Positions 1 through 7,554 of a stretch of 64,000 bases of DNA are shown one piece after another. The position numbers were made by a program, and so were the translations under genes. The stretch lies in assembly GCF_020141465.1 (NCBI RefSeq), contig NZ_JAHSPD010000001.1:1284374-1348373 (forward strand), given 5' to 3'. The notes below the pieces were generated by a model. The model did not search any database, was not told where the DNA came from, and saw nothing but the letters and a program-made list of their open reading frames with translations. The number at the start of each line of letters is the position of its first letter. Positions within the stretch are counted from its first letter, which is position 1. The stretch is from Roseovarius carneus (GTDB lineage: Bacteria; Pseudomonadota; Alphaproteobacteria; Rhodobacterales; Rhodobacteraceae).

Positions 1-269
1 TGGAACAGCTCCCTTACGTCCGCACCTTCTGGTGCTGAAGCGCCGATTAGGGCGGCTCGGAATACGGTTCCAAGGCGCTGCGCCCACCACTTGTGAACAT
101 GGTAGGGAGGGCGGTTGACCTCTTTGCGCCAGCTTTCACGCTCCGCAATGTCGCTGATGAACTCTATCGGGAAATCTTCGGACTCAATCGCCCGCTTTTC
201 GTGGGAGGGCAGTTCCATTGTGCTCGGCGGGCTTGACAGGTCGAGTTCATCTTGAATTTTTTCCAACAC
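1..269 (-). CDS. Putative DUF1156-type DNA methylase, N-terminal part (cut by window edge)
   Basis: The reverse-strand frame is open from position 443 to the window edge. The proposed start is GTG at 269, preceded by GAGAGG at a short spacing; an in-frame GTG at 380 and an ATG at 218 are alternatives. The product contains FPIEFISDIAERESWRKEV followed by RPPYHVHKWWAQRLGTVFRA. The arrangement of an E-S-x-R-K region, then H-x-H-K-W-W-A-x-R and a trailing R recalls the N-terminus of DUF1156-type DNA methylases, in which the WWA-R motif is typical. Such proteins are often found in anti-phage gene sets. Codons are richer in A and T than in the rest of the element. The catalytic methylase motifs would lie outside the window, so the function is a tentative inference. 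Confidence 0.42.
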   Translation of the reverse strand, partial: MLEKIQDELDLSSPPSTMELPSHEKRAIESEDFPIEFISDIAERESWRKEVNRPPYHVHKWWAQRLGTVFRAALIGASAPEGADVRELF

Positions 270-432
270 TTCACCTCTCGTGACTTCGGCGTGCAGCTGG
301 AACAATCCAGGAACATCCCCTATAACTAACTTAGGATTTTGGAAACGTCTATACTTATCCCCGGCAGCACGGGCAAGCACATCATGTTGATTTCGATTAT
401 CATCAAACAGGTTGCGGAGCCACCCCGAAAAC

Positions 433-458
433 GCCTCGCCGGATCAGTCCGGCGGGGC
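433..458 (-). terminator. Rho-independent-like terminator closing the element operon
   Basis: An 11-bp stem with one G-T wobble and a TCAG loop lies 60 bp beyond the last small gene of the minus-strand operon. On the minus strand it is followed by GCGTTTTC, a short T run. It separates the operon from the AT-richer gene at the left edge. Confidence 0.55.
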
Positions 459-519
459 TCTTGTTCAGTGGGTTCCGCCATGTCGTTGCGCGCCACCCTG
501 CAAGCTGCCGTTTTCGGGG

Positions 520-885
520 TCAGTGCATCACGGGGCGCGGCAACCAGAGGTCACGGGAGAACAGACACCAGCCCAAGGCGGTCTGCACCGCGCGGTCGTG
601 CTGCCGGATCAAGTGTGGCGTGGCGGTGGCGGGTTCGCGGATTGCATCTGTCCACACGTCGCGGCGGGTCCCCGGGTGGCGTCGGCAAAGAAGCCCAACG
701 AGGCCCCCGAGCGAGGCACGGGGGACGCGGTACAGGCGCGCGAAGTCCACGACCATCGCGGGGGTGGGCCAGCCGTCTTTGCTCGCCTCCTCCGCGTGGG
801 CCATTAGGGCGAGGTGCGCCAGTTGAAGCCGCCGGGGGAACAGCCGCCCGTAAGCCTCTGCCAGCCGGTCCGCGTCCATCTTCAC
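520..885 (-). CDS. Hypothetical element protein
   Basis: A 121-residue product of unknown function and last gene of the element operon. The GTG start at 885 overlaps the stop of the preceding gene (GTGA), and an ATG two codons later (879) is an equally good start. A longer reading up to 942 is open but would overlap the upstream gene extensively, so it was not used. The middle contains GWPTPAMVVDFARLYRVP, which looks like a short helical, possibly HTH-like, segment. No family is recognised. The tight translational coupling supports it as a real gene. Confidence 0.5.
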   Translation of the reverse strand: MKMDADRLAEAYGRLFPRRLQLAHLALMAHAEEASKDGWPTPAMVVDFARLYRVPRASLGGLVGLLCRRHPGTRRDVWTDAIREPATATPHLIRQHDRAVQTALGWCLFSRDLWLPRPVMH

Positions 886-1142
886 GCGCCGCGACCCGGG
901 CCGGTGTAGGTTGCGCCCAAGGCATCGCCCTGGAACACGCAAGGCACAAAGCCGCCCGCCGCCGTTGCCGCGACCTGCGTTGTGTCGAAGCCCGCGAACG
1001 GGGTGTTCAGGTTTGGCGTGAGGGCGTTGGCAGCGAGGACCGCCGCCGGGCCGTCCGCCGCGTCCACGAGTGCTGAGTGGATGGCGGAAGGGTTCTTGAG
1101 GTGGGCAGCGCCCTTGGGGCGGGTGACGAGGTACAGGGCCAT
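882..1142 (-). CDS. Small hypothetical element protein
   Basis: An 86-residue protein beginning MALYLVTRPKGAAHLKNPSA and ending in a Gly/Ala-rich tail. It starts 2 bp after the stop of the 236-residue gene upstream, and its stop overlaps the start of the gene downstream. Composition is Ala-rich without Cys pairs or membrane segments. Its place behind the terminase-like gene would suit a small capsid-related or packaging-accessory protein, but the sequence gives no family match, so function stays open. Confidence 0.5.
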   Translation of the reverse strand: MALYLVTRPKGAAHLKNPSAIHSALVDAADGPAAVLAANALTPNLNTPFAGFDTTQVAATAAGGFVPCVFQGDALGATYTGPGRGA

Positions 1143-1143
1143 A

Positions 1144-1854
1144 TCAGGCCTCCTTCTTGTTGAGTGCGAGCTTCACGCGGTCCAGCGGGCGGACCCGCCC
1201 GGTTTCATACTCGCGGTTGCGGTTGATTGCGCGCTGGGTCGCCTGCTTCACGGCGGCGATGGCGGCTTGAACGCCGCGCGTCTCCTCGCCCACCAGCTTG
1301 TCGGCAAGGTCCTGCGCGCTGAACGGGCGGGACCGGGCGGGCATCCGGTCAAGGATTGCGACAATGGCCGCGCCCATGACCTTGTTGTCAGTGGCGACGG
1401 CAAGCAGCGCGGCGTTGCGCAGGTCCACGATGCCGGAGCCGTCAAGCTGTTGCTGGAAGTTGGAGCGCTCCTGCGTCCCGAGCCCGGCGCGGGCAAGGAC
1501 GGTAACGGGCGAGGCCCAGAGCTGCGCCGTGGTGGCGAGGCTGTCCGCCGCCGCGTTCAACTCCTTGAGGTGAGCCCAGCGGGCATCCGAGGAGTTGGTG
1601 ACAACCTCCCGGCGGGCAATGGCAGCGGCCTTGTCGGCGGCGGCCTGTTGATCCTTGGGCTGAAAGCCCGCGCGGGCGAGGCTCTCAGCGGCGTCTGCTG
1701 CGCGCTTGTTTACGCCGGACTCAAGTGTGTCGATCAACGTGCCGAACTTTTCAGCGCGCCGGGCCGCGACCTCAGCGAGGCTGACCACCTCAGCGGTGGA
1801 CAGGATGGGCTTGTCGGGGATTTCAAGGGGGAGTGATGGGGCGGGGTCTGCCAT
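1144..1854 (-). CDS. Hypothetical helical element protein
   Basis: A 236-residue product starting MADPAPSLPLEIPDKPILST. It is rich in Ala, Glu, Lys and Arg with few aromatic residues, and long stretches should be alpha-helical. The last 50 residues are strongly basic (QRAINRNREYETGRVRPL, then RVKLALNKKEA). No catalytic motif or signal peptide is visible. It lies in the same transcriptional direction as the terminase-like gene, separated from the next upstream gene by about 96 bp. A scaffold or nucleoprotein-like role is conceivable but unsupported. Confidence 0.55.
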   Translation of the reverse strand: MADPAPSLPLEIPDKPILSTAEVVSLAEVAARRAEKFGTLIDTLESGVNKRAADAAESLARAGFQPKDQQAAADKAAAIARREVVTNSSDARWAHLKELNAAADSLATTAQLWASPVTVLARAGLGTQERSNFQQQLDGSGIVDLRNAALLAVATDNKVMGAAIVAILDRMPARSRPFSAQDLADKLVGEETRGVQAAIAAVKQATQRAINRNREYETGRVRPLDRVKLALNKKEA

Positions 1855-1950
1855 GTCGGGCTCCTCATGCCGTGGGAGGCTCCATTGCCGTCCCTTCGCC
1901 CCAACTCTACCCTGAGTTGCGTGGCGGGCAGAGCGCGATTACTTGTTGTC

Positions 1951-2220
1951 CTAGAGCCACCAAGCGTACTGCGGATCACCGGCCAAGCCCGGCGCGGCGC
2001 GCCTCGCTTTGGCGTATGTCTCGGGCAGGTGTGCCTCCGGGTCCTCCGCCACCATCGCCACGGCATAGCCCACGACAACCGGTGGGGCGTCCGTCACGAG
2101 GGCGAGGACGGGCAGCGCCTCCCAAGCGACTGAGTGGGCAGGCTCCATCTTCGCGGCGTAGCCCATGCGGGAGAGGAGCCCGGCGGCATTCGCGTACACT
2201 GTTGCCCGCGCCTCAGTCAC
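1951..2220 (-). CDS. Small hypothetical element protein
   Basis: An 89-residue product starting MTEARATVYANAAGLLSRMG and ending YAWWL. The start overlaps the 3' end of the terminase-like gene by 8 bp, which suggests translational coupling. It is short, mildly acidic and has no recognisable motif. About 96 bp follow before the next gene, without a clear stem-loop. Confidence 0.48.
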   Translation of the reverse strand: MTEARATVYANAAGLLSRMGYAAKMEPAHSVAWEALPVLALVTDAPPVVVGYAVAMVAEDPEAHLPETYAKARRAAPGLAGDPQYAWWL

Positions 2221-2755
2221 CGCGCCGCGTCTCCGGGTCCGTTACAACGTCCGGCTCGCCGGGGATGCGCTTCACGGCGTCAGGACGGATGGGGCTGTCA
2301 TACGTCCCCGCCTCCCGCTGCGCCTCTAAGAACTCCTCCATGGTCATCTTGTTCGGCACCACGAGGACGCCCCCGGTATTGACGCTCAGGCTCAGGTTCG
2401 CCTCAAGCGCCTCGCCCTCGCGGTACTGGTGGCGGGCCTTCAACAAGAAGATGTTGGCGACGATGTTCCCCTCATCGGCGGCCTCGCGGAGGTTGCTCAC
2501 CAGCGCGTCATGCTCACGGGCGAGCCCGGCGTGGTAGGCGTCGTCAACCTCGGACTGGCGGTCCCGGCACGAGCGGAAGGCGTCCTTGCTCATTCCGAGG
2601 GCTCGGGCAATCGTGGCGACGTGTACGCCGCGCCCGGCCAGCTCCTCCACAAGGCGGAGGCCCAGCTCAGTCACGCGCCAGTGCGAGCGGCCACCAGCCC
2701 CGGGTTCGGGCGGGACCAGCCGCGCGGGCAGGTCAGTCTCAGTGCGTTCAGTCAT
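2213..2755 (-). CDS. Small-terminase-like HTH protein
   Basis: A 180-residue protein. After a flexible N-terminus, residues about 30-75 form an HTH reading VATIARALGMSKDAFRSCRD, followed by a helical stretch with EAADEGNIVANIFLLKARHQ. This order (HTH, then a helix with G-N-x-x-A-x-I-F-x-L-K) is typical of phage small terminase subunits and related HTH proteins that recognise packaging sites. The C-terminal third is Pro- and acid-rich. It overlaps the recombinase upstream by 4 bp and the small gene downstream by 8 bp. In satellites a TerS homologue redirects helper packaging; that role is inferred here. A plain DNA-binding regulator is the alternative. Confidence 0.52.
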   Translation of the reverse strand: MTERTETDLPARLVPPEPGAGGRSHWRVTELGLRLVEELAGRGVHVATIARALGMSKDAFRSCRDRQSEVDDAYHAGLAREHDALVSNLREAADEGNIVANIFLLKARHQYREGEALEANLSLSVNTGGVLVVPNKMTMEEFLEAQREAGTYDSPIRPDAVKRIPGEPDVVTDPETRRGD

Positions 2756-3354
2756 GGCTCAGTCGCCTCCTTGTCAAATTGTGTGCACACCGTCTGGCTC
2801 AGGCCCTTGCCGCAGCGCAGCTCGCGGGCGATGCGGTCCATGCCCATCCCCCGGCTGCGCAGGTTGCGGATTGCGGCAATCAGGGCGTCGGACGCCGGGG
2901 GCCTGCCCAGCCGCTTGCCCTGCGCGCGGGCGCGGGCGAGGCCCGCCTTGGTCCGCTCAACGATCATTGACCGCTCCATCTCAGCGACCATGCCCCGGAC
3001 TTGGAACAGCAGCTTGCCGGAGGGCGTCGTGGTGTCCAGCGCCTCCTGATGCAGGTGCAGGTCGATGCGCAGCGCCTCAAGGTCATGCACGAGGTTGAGG
3101 AGGTCCCGGAGCGAGCGCCCGAGGCGTGAGGCGTCCCACGACATCAGCACATCGTACCGGCGGCGGGCCGCGTCCGCCCGCGCCCTGTCCAGCTCAGGCC
3201 GCGAGGCGATGGCACCGGATGCCGTCTCAACGTACTCCTGCACGACGGTCCAGCCCGCGCGCTCCGCCACCTCCCTGAGGCAGAGGAGCTGGTTTTCGCA
3301 GGTCTGCCCCCCGGTGCTGACGCGGGCATAGATCGCGGCGCGGCGGGCGGTCAT
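2752..3354 (-). CDS. Serine recombinase (resolvase/invertase family)
   Basis: A 200-residue protein with the resolvase catalytic domain at the N-terminus. IYARVSTGGQ carries the nucleophilic Ser13, SWDASRLGRSLRD supplies the catalytic Arg cluster, and GMVAEMERSMIVERTKAGLA forms the long E-helix. A C-terminal HTH follows GKRLGRPP. Length and order fit small Tn3-type resolvases and invertases rather than large serine integrases. The ATG at 3354 overlaps the previous stop (ATGA); a longer in-frame extension lies inside the upstream gene and was rejected. It could resolve multimers of the excised element or invert a segment; no inverted target was identified nearby. Confidence 0.9.
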   Translation of the reverse strand: MTARRAAIYARVSTGGQTCENQLLCLREVAERAGWTVVQEYVETASGAIASRPELDRARADAARRRYDVLMSWDASRLGRSLRDLLNLVHDLEALRIDLHLHQEALDTTTPSGKLLFQVRGMVAEMERSMIVERTKAGLARARAQGKRLGRPPASDALIAAIRNLRSRGMGMDRIARELRCGKGLSQTVCTQFDKEATEP

Positions 3355-4007
3355 GCCGACGCCTGCGCGCGCTGGACGTGCGCAAGTGGCGCGGACAGGC
3401 CCTTGGGCAGCACGAGGTGGTAGCAGTCGGCGTCCCCGCGCTGGGTCGTGCGGATGCCGTAGCCCTTCACCTTGTTCATGTCCCAGTTGAGGCCCGACTT
3501 GACCGTGATCGGCTTCCAAGGCGAGAGGGCGGACAACAGCTCTACCATCGTCGCGCCCTCGCTGCGGCTCAGCATGTCCACGAGGATCGCCTGCTTTGTC
3601 CCGGCACGGCACGGCTTGACCTCCGCCTTGGGCGCAAGGTTGACGCCACGGCCCCGGCGCGGCGGTTTCACGGGCAGGTTCTTGGGGGTCGGTCCCTTGC
3701 GGACAGTGGCGGACCGGATGGCGGCGTCAACGTCGGTCGGTTGGCGCTGCGACAGGGCCACGAGGTTCTCCCAGATGCGGCGCGCGGCGGTGGTGCGGTC
3801 GGGGAAGCGCTTCACGGGCGGGATGCCCAAAGCAGAGGCGGACGCGGCGAACAGGGCCGCTCCCTGCTTCATGGTCAGCTCGGACAGGTCCTCTGCGATC
3901 AGGACCAGCAGGTGGTCGTGTCGGTCAGCGGCGGCAGTCGCGGCCTCCTCAGTGCGGTGAATTGCGAAGGTTGCGGCAGTCGGGTCTATGGTTGTGAAGG
4001 TCGTCAT
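3351..4007 (-). CDS. DUF3489 domain protein
   Basis: A 218-residue protein. Residues about 135-205 match the DUF3489 pattern: GTKQAILVDMLSRSEGATMV, then ELLSALSPWKPITVKSGL and a short C-terminal wing containing YGIRTTQRGD. This is a winged-helix-like module common in phage and mobile-element genes of alphaproteobacteria. The N-terminal half is Ala-rich and helical, and a basic Pro-rich linker joins the two. It is the first gene downstream of the iteron region and begins the run of overlapping genes to position 520. A DNA-binding role is inferred; no target is known. Confidence 0.72.
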   Translation of the reverse strand: MTTFTTIDPTAATFAIHRTEEAATAAADRHDHLLVLIAEDLSELTMKQGAALFAASASALGIPPVKRFPDRTTAARRIWENLVALSQRQPTDVDAAIRSATVRKGPTPKNLPVKPPRRGRGVNLAPKAEVKPCRAGTKQAILVDMLSRSEGATMVELLSALSPWKPITVKSGLNWDMNKVKGYGIRTTQRGDADCYHLVLPKGLSAPLAHVQRAQASA

Positions 4008-4320
4008 TGTGGTGCTCCATTTCTGAGAACTTGGAGAGAGCCCAAGTGACGGAACGTATCGTGAACATATCCACCCCGTAAAGGGAAATTACTGGGGTGG
4101 CAGTAGGTTGGCGGACGCGGCCCAGTGGGAATGGGCTCCGGCGGAGGCGCTGCGCAGGACGTTTTCGGGGTAGCTGTCACGGGCGCTTGCAGAACTTGTT
4201 GCCGGAGCGTCCCGGGGGTGGCAGCAGCGCGCGCGGCGGGAATGGCTGATCCTGCCCACCAACCTTTTACGCCTCCGCACAGGACGTGTTTTGGTGTTTC
4301 CTGCACACATGCCCAAGGGA

Positions 4321-4588
4321 TCGTTCCCCCGCCGTACCCGGCCCGTTCCTCAGAGGCGGGAACGCTGCGCCACCACCGTAGCTGGCTCCCCTCTGCCGTT
4401 CCTTACCGTTCCCCCCCTATAGGGTAGAGTAGAAAGGAGGCGGAGGGACGGCAGCGCCTTTGGGCGTCGGGCTCCTGCGGCACACCTCCGGGCGGGCGCG
4501 CGGAACGGGGAGGTTCGGGGGGAACGGCCAGCATTTCAGCCACAGGGGCAGAGGCTTAGCCGTTCCCCCGTTTTTCCACCGTTCCCCC
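4321..4588. repeat. Iteron-like CCGTTCCCCC repeats, candidate replication origin
   Basis: The 10-mer CCGTTCCCCC occurs perfectly at 4406-4415, 4560-4569 and 4579-4588 and in reverse at 4518-4527. A one-mismatch copy lies at 4321-4330, and partial CCGTTCC copies near 4343 and 4396. The region lies in the 590-bp gap between the replication gene (4596-7061) and the DUF3489 gene. No convincing protein-coding frame was found in 4008-4595. Direct and inverted short repeats beside a primase-helicase gene are the hallmark of P4- and PICI-type origins, so binding by the adjacent replication protein is inferred. The other use would be regulator binding. Confidence 0.55.
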
Positions 4589-4595
4589 ACTGGGC

Positions 4596-7061
4596 CTAGA
4601 AAGACCGGCCCGGGGCCTCCACCATACCGTCCAGTTCACCCTCGGGATCGAAGCGCGGAACTAGATGAGGCACGTTGCCGTCTCCACGGACATAGCACCA
4701 TTCCGGGTGTGGCAGGCCAAACCGCCGCTTGGACCTTTCAAAGCCCAGCCGCCGCATGGCGTCCCCGAGGCGCTCATTGTCGTCCTGATTTCGCTGCCCC
4801 GGCAGCTTGCCTGCGATGCGCCACGCGTCCTCCGCCTTCACCTTGCAGGGCCGCTCGTCACCCAGAACACTGTAGAGCCGCTCATAGAACGGTTCCTCCA
4901 CGCGCCTGTCGTCCTGTTCAGCCTCGGCATCGGCCCACAAGTCGGGGTCCAGCCGGATAGCCGCACCGTCCGCCTCACGCGCCGCCGCCTCTGCCCAGAG
5001 CTGGTCGCGGTCGCGCCTAAGTGCATCAAGGTCAAAGCCCTCCACCGCCACCGGCCAGAACCGGCGGTTGCCGGTCGTGTCGCGCAGGTAGCGGCTGTCA
5101 TTGGTTGTGCCGATGATGACGCACTGTCGCGGCACCTCGCGCTCGCGCCGGTCGTAGGCCATGCGCGCCTTGTCGTGAGTCCGGGACAAGAAGCCCTTGA
5201 GGTGGTCCGTCCCAGCCTTGCGGTTGCCCTTCAACTCGCCCGCCTCGGCAATCCACTTGCCGGAGAGGGCTTCAATCACGCGCTTGCTCTCCGCATTCAG
5301 GGGCAGGTCGTCGGTGAACCATTCCTCACGGCCCGCCAACACCTTCAAAGCGGTGCTCTTGTTCGTCCCCTGCGCAGATTCAAGCACCAGCATCTCGTCA
5401 AACTTCACGCCGGGCCTGCGGACCCGGCGGACGGCGGCGACAAGCACCAGCCCCCCGACCGCGCGGGTGAATGCGGTGTCAGCCGCCCCGCCGTAGGTGG
5501 CGAGCCAGCCGTCAATGCGCGGCACGCCGTCCCAGCGCAGCGCCGCAAGGTGCTCAAGGACCGGATGGCGCGCGTTGCGGCGGGCATGGTCGCCCAGAAC
5601 GTCATAGAAGAAGTCCTTGGTGGGCCGGAAGCCGAACCGCTCGTCAATCTCAAGGCGGAGGCGGACGGCGGCGGGATCGTCCAGCGCCGGGCCGTAGCCG
5701 TCTAGCCCCTCGATCAACTCACGGTCTGCGAACTGGTCGTGCCAGAGCACCACGCCCAGACGCCTCAGCGCCACGCGAATGTTTTGCTGCGAGCTGGCAA
5801 CAGGCTTGCCGTCCTTGTCGGTGACAAAGCTGTCTTCAACACTCTCCTGAGCCTCACGGACCTGCCGCCGGGCGTAGCCTTCCGCGCCCTTCTGATCGTG
5901 GATGTGTCCGCTGATTGCGAGGTCCCTGTCCAACAAGACGCCCAGCATGTCCTCCTCAGTGCAGCCGGAGCGAACCATTTCACAAACGGCCCAGAACACC
6001 ACCTTTGAGCGGTCCCCCTGCCAGTTGCCTGCGGCGTCAAACGTGCCGTCCCAGCGGCCCGGGTTGTCGGCGTCGTGTCCCGCAATGAGGATGCGGCGGA
6101 GGAAGTCTTCAATGGGCAGTTTTTCAAGTTCCACCCCCTGCGTCGGTGGTGCAATGCCACCGCCCTTCTTGTGAGGGGAGGCCGCGCCAACGGGGCGAGC
6201 ACTTGGGAAGCCCGCCAAGTCATAGCCGCGCGACCAGTCCGCCCAGAGGACACGCGCGAGGGCGGGGACGCGGCCCTTGGCGACCTTCTTCTTGCCCGGG
6301 ACGTTGACCGTGCCCACCAGTCGCATGATCCGTTCGGCATTGTGGCAGTTGTCCGCCTGTAGGTCCGTCTCAACTTTGAAGTTGCGTCCCTCCACTGCCT
6401 CGAACAGCCGCGCAAGGTGCGCGTCCAAAGCCGCACGTTCGGCATCGCTCAATGCGCCTCGCTCCTTGGGCTCGTCATTCCGCCAAACCAGTCGCGCCAT
6501 CTCAGCAGAACCACCCACCGAAACTTCCCGGTCTGACAGCCAGAACGCCTGCAAGCCGCCGCCACTGTCGATGATTACGCTCGGGGCCGGTTCATAGGAC
6601 CGGAGCTGCGTCCACGCGCGCTCTCGCTCCCGTTCAATCGGTTCGCCCGCCCTCGGGTCAACGTCAACGTGTAGCGCCCGCACTGCCGACACCGCGCCCT
6701 TGTTGGGCTTGCTCGACACTGGCCCGTAAACCTCATTCACAGTGAAGTAGATGTTCTGGCGACCCTGCCGCTCGTCCATCCACGCCGCCATCTTGTCGCG
6801 GTCGTCAGCCGTGAATGTTGCCGTGGTAGTGCGACCGCCGTCTGGCGGGATGGAGGTCAGAACGCGCTGGCCCGAGCCGCACCACTGGTCAAGGAAGTCC
6901 AGCGCGGCGGGTGTGTCCGGCAACAAGTCTTTCTGGTCGGTTCCGGCGGCGTCTGCGGGTATAGTCTCAGGGATGATGTTGGAGTGATCGTTTCCATTAT
7001 CCCTTGTGCCCCCGGTTTGCTGCCCAGCGCCGGGGGTGCGCCCCTTGTCCCCGCCACTCAT
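4596..7061 (-). CDS. Replication protein: RepB-like primase plus VirE-type helicase
   Basis: An 821-residue protein. Residues about 55-290 resemble a RepB/PrimPol-type primase, with HVDVDPR at 131-137 as the metal-binding Asp pair and IIDSGGGLQAFW at 163-174. Residues about 480-780 form a virulence-associated E (VirE) helicase-like domain with LVLESAQGTNKST at 558-570, IGTTNDSRYLRD at 650-661 and GNRRFWPVAV at 664-673. The P-loop reads GTNKST, lacking the usual Gly before Lys. The ATG at 7061 overlaps the alpA-like stop (ATGA) and has GGAGG upstream; an ATG at 7079 is less likely. Together with the iterons downstream it should initiate replication of the excised element. Confidence 0.85.
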   Translation of the reverse strand: MSGGDKGRTPGAGQQTGGTRDNGNDHSNIIPETIPADAAGTDQKDLLPDTPAALDFLDQWCGSGQRVLTSIPPDGGRTTTATFTADDRDKMAAWMDERQGRQNIYFTVNEVYGPVSSKPNKGAVSAVRALHVDVDPRAGEPIERERERAWTQLRSYEPAPSVIIDSGGGLQAFWLSDREVSVGGSAEMARLVWRNDEPKERGALSDAERAALDAHLARLFEAVEGRNFKVETDLQADNCHNAERIMRLVGTVNVPGKKKVAKGRVPALARVLWADWSRGYDLAGFPSARPVGAASPHKKGGGIAPPTQGVELEKLPIEDFLRRILIAGHDADNPGRWDGTFDAAGNWQGDRSKVVFWAVCEMVRSGCTEEDMLGVLLDRDLAISGHIHDQKGAEGYARRQVREAQESVEDSFVTDKDGKPVASSQQNIRVALRRLGVVLWHDQFADRELIEGLDGYGPALDDPAAVRLRLEIDERFGFRPTKDFFYDVLGDHARRNARHPVLEHLAALRWDGVPRIDGWLATYGGAADTAFTRAVGGLVLVAAVRRVRRPGVKFDEMLVLESAQGTNKSTALKVLAGREEWFTDDLPLNAESKRVIEALSGKWIAEAGELKGNRKAGTDHLKGFLSRTHDKARMAYDRREREVPRQCVIIGTTNDSRYLRDTTGNRRFWPVAVEGFDLDALRRDRDQLWAEAAAREADGAAIRLDPDLWADAEAEQDDRRVEEPFYERLYSVLGDERPCKVKAEDAWRIAGKLPGQRNQDDNERLGDAMRRLGFERSKRRFGLPHPEWCYVRGDGNVPHLVPRFDPEGELDGMVEAPGRSF

Positions 7062-7309
7062 TCCCCTGCCTCCATCCACGCGCGCACGTCATCGGCGCGG
7101 TAGCGGACGCTGTGTCCAACCTTGAGGAACGCGGGACCCTGCCGCTTGGCGCGGTACGCCTCAAGCGACTTGGTTGAGAAGCCCGTCATCTGCGCCACCT
7201 GTTCGGCGGTCAGGTACTCCGGGTTCATCGGGAGCCGCCCACGCGGCAATTCTCTCAGAAGGCGTTCTGCGACAGCCTCCGCAACGGCATCAATCGTCTG
7301 TTGGTCCAT
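7058..7309 (-). CDS. AlpA/excisionase-type HTH regulator
   Basis: An 83-residue protein with a C-terminal MerR/AlpA-like winged HTH. LTAEQVAQMTGFSTKSLEAY is followed by RQGPAFLKVGHSVRYRADDV and RAWMEAGE, the standard layout of HTH_17 or excisionase-like proteins. In P4 and related satellites AlpA activates integrase expression and promotes excision. It overlaps the replication gene by 4 bp, so the two are cotranscribed from the palindrome-rich region just upstream (7316-7381), the probable site of autoregulation. Confidence 0.8.
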   Translation of the reverse strand: MDQQTIDAVAEAVAERLLRELPRGRLPMNPEYLTAEQVAQMTGFSTKSLEAYRAKRQGPAFLKVGHSVRYRADDVRAWMEAGE

Positions 7310-7315
7310 GGTTTT

Positions 7316-7381
7316 GTCACCAAGTCAGACCGCTAGCGGGCAGTCAGATTGGTGACAGGGCTGGGGTGCATACGATGCACC
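7316..7381. promoter_or_regulatory. Nested palindromes between integrase and alpA-like genes
   Basis: GTCACCAA (7316-7323) and TTGGTGAC (7349-7356) form a perfect inverted repeat. It encloses a GTCAGA direct repeat and the palindrome CCGCTAGCGG (7330-7339). Next to it GGTGCAT-ACG-ATGCACC (7365-7381) is a second perfect palindrome. They sit 6-70 bp upstream of the alpA-like start and downstream of the integrase gene. Such operators suit a satellite repressor or AlpA itself. The remaining stretch to 7554 holds no gene I can support. Confidence 0.5.
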
Positions 7382-7554
7382 TACCGGGTTGCCCCGCGCC
7401 ATTTGCTTTCTGGCGCTCCCCGCGCGCGGCACTTCCCGGCTGGCCGACGCGGTTCCCCATGCTGGCTTGCACCAGCATCCCCTGTTTCAGGGTAGTCATG
7501 TGACCCCTGATATACCCTCCGAGCCCCTCCTTGGGAAACCCTAATTCCCCCTTT

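Noticed and set aside
4125..4427. Short open frames in the iteron region
   Set aside because: Composition is random-looking, there is no ribosome site or coupling, and the repeats give a better explanation.
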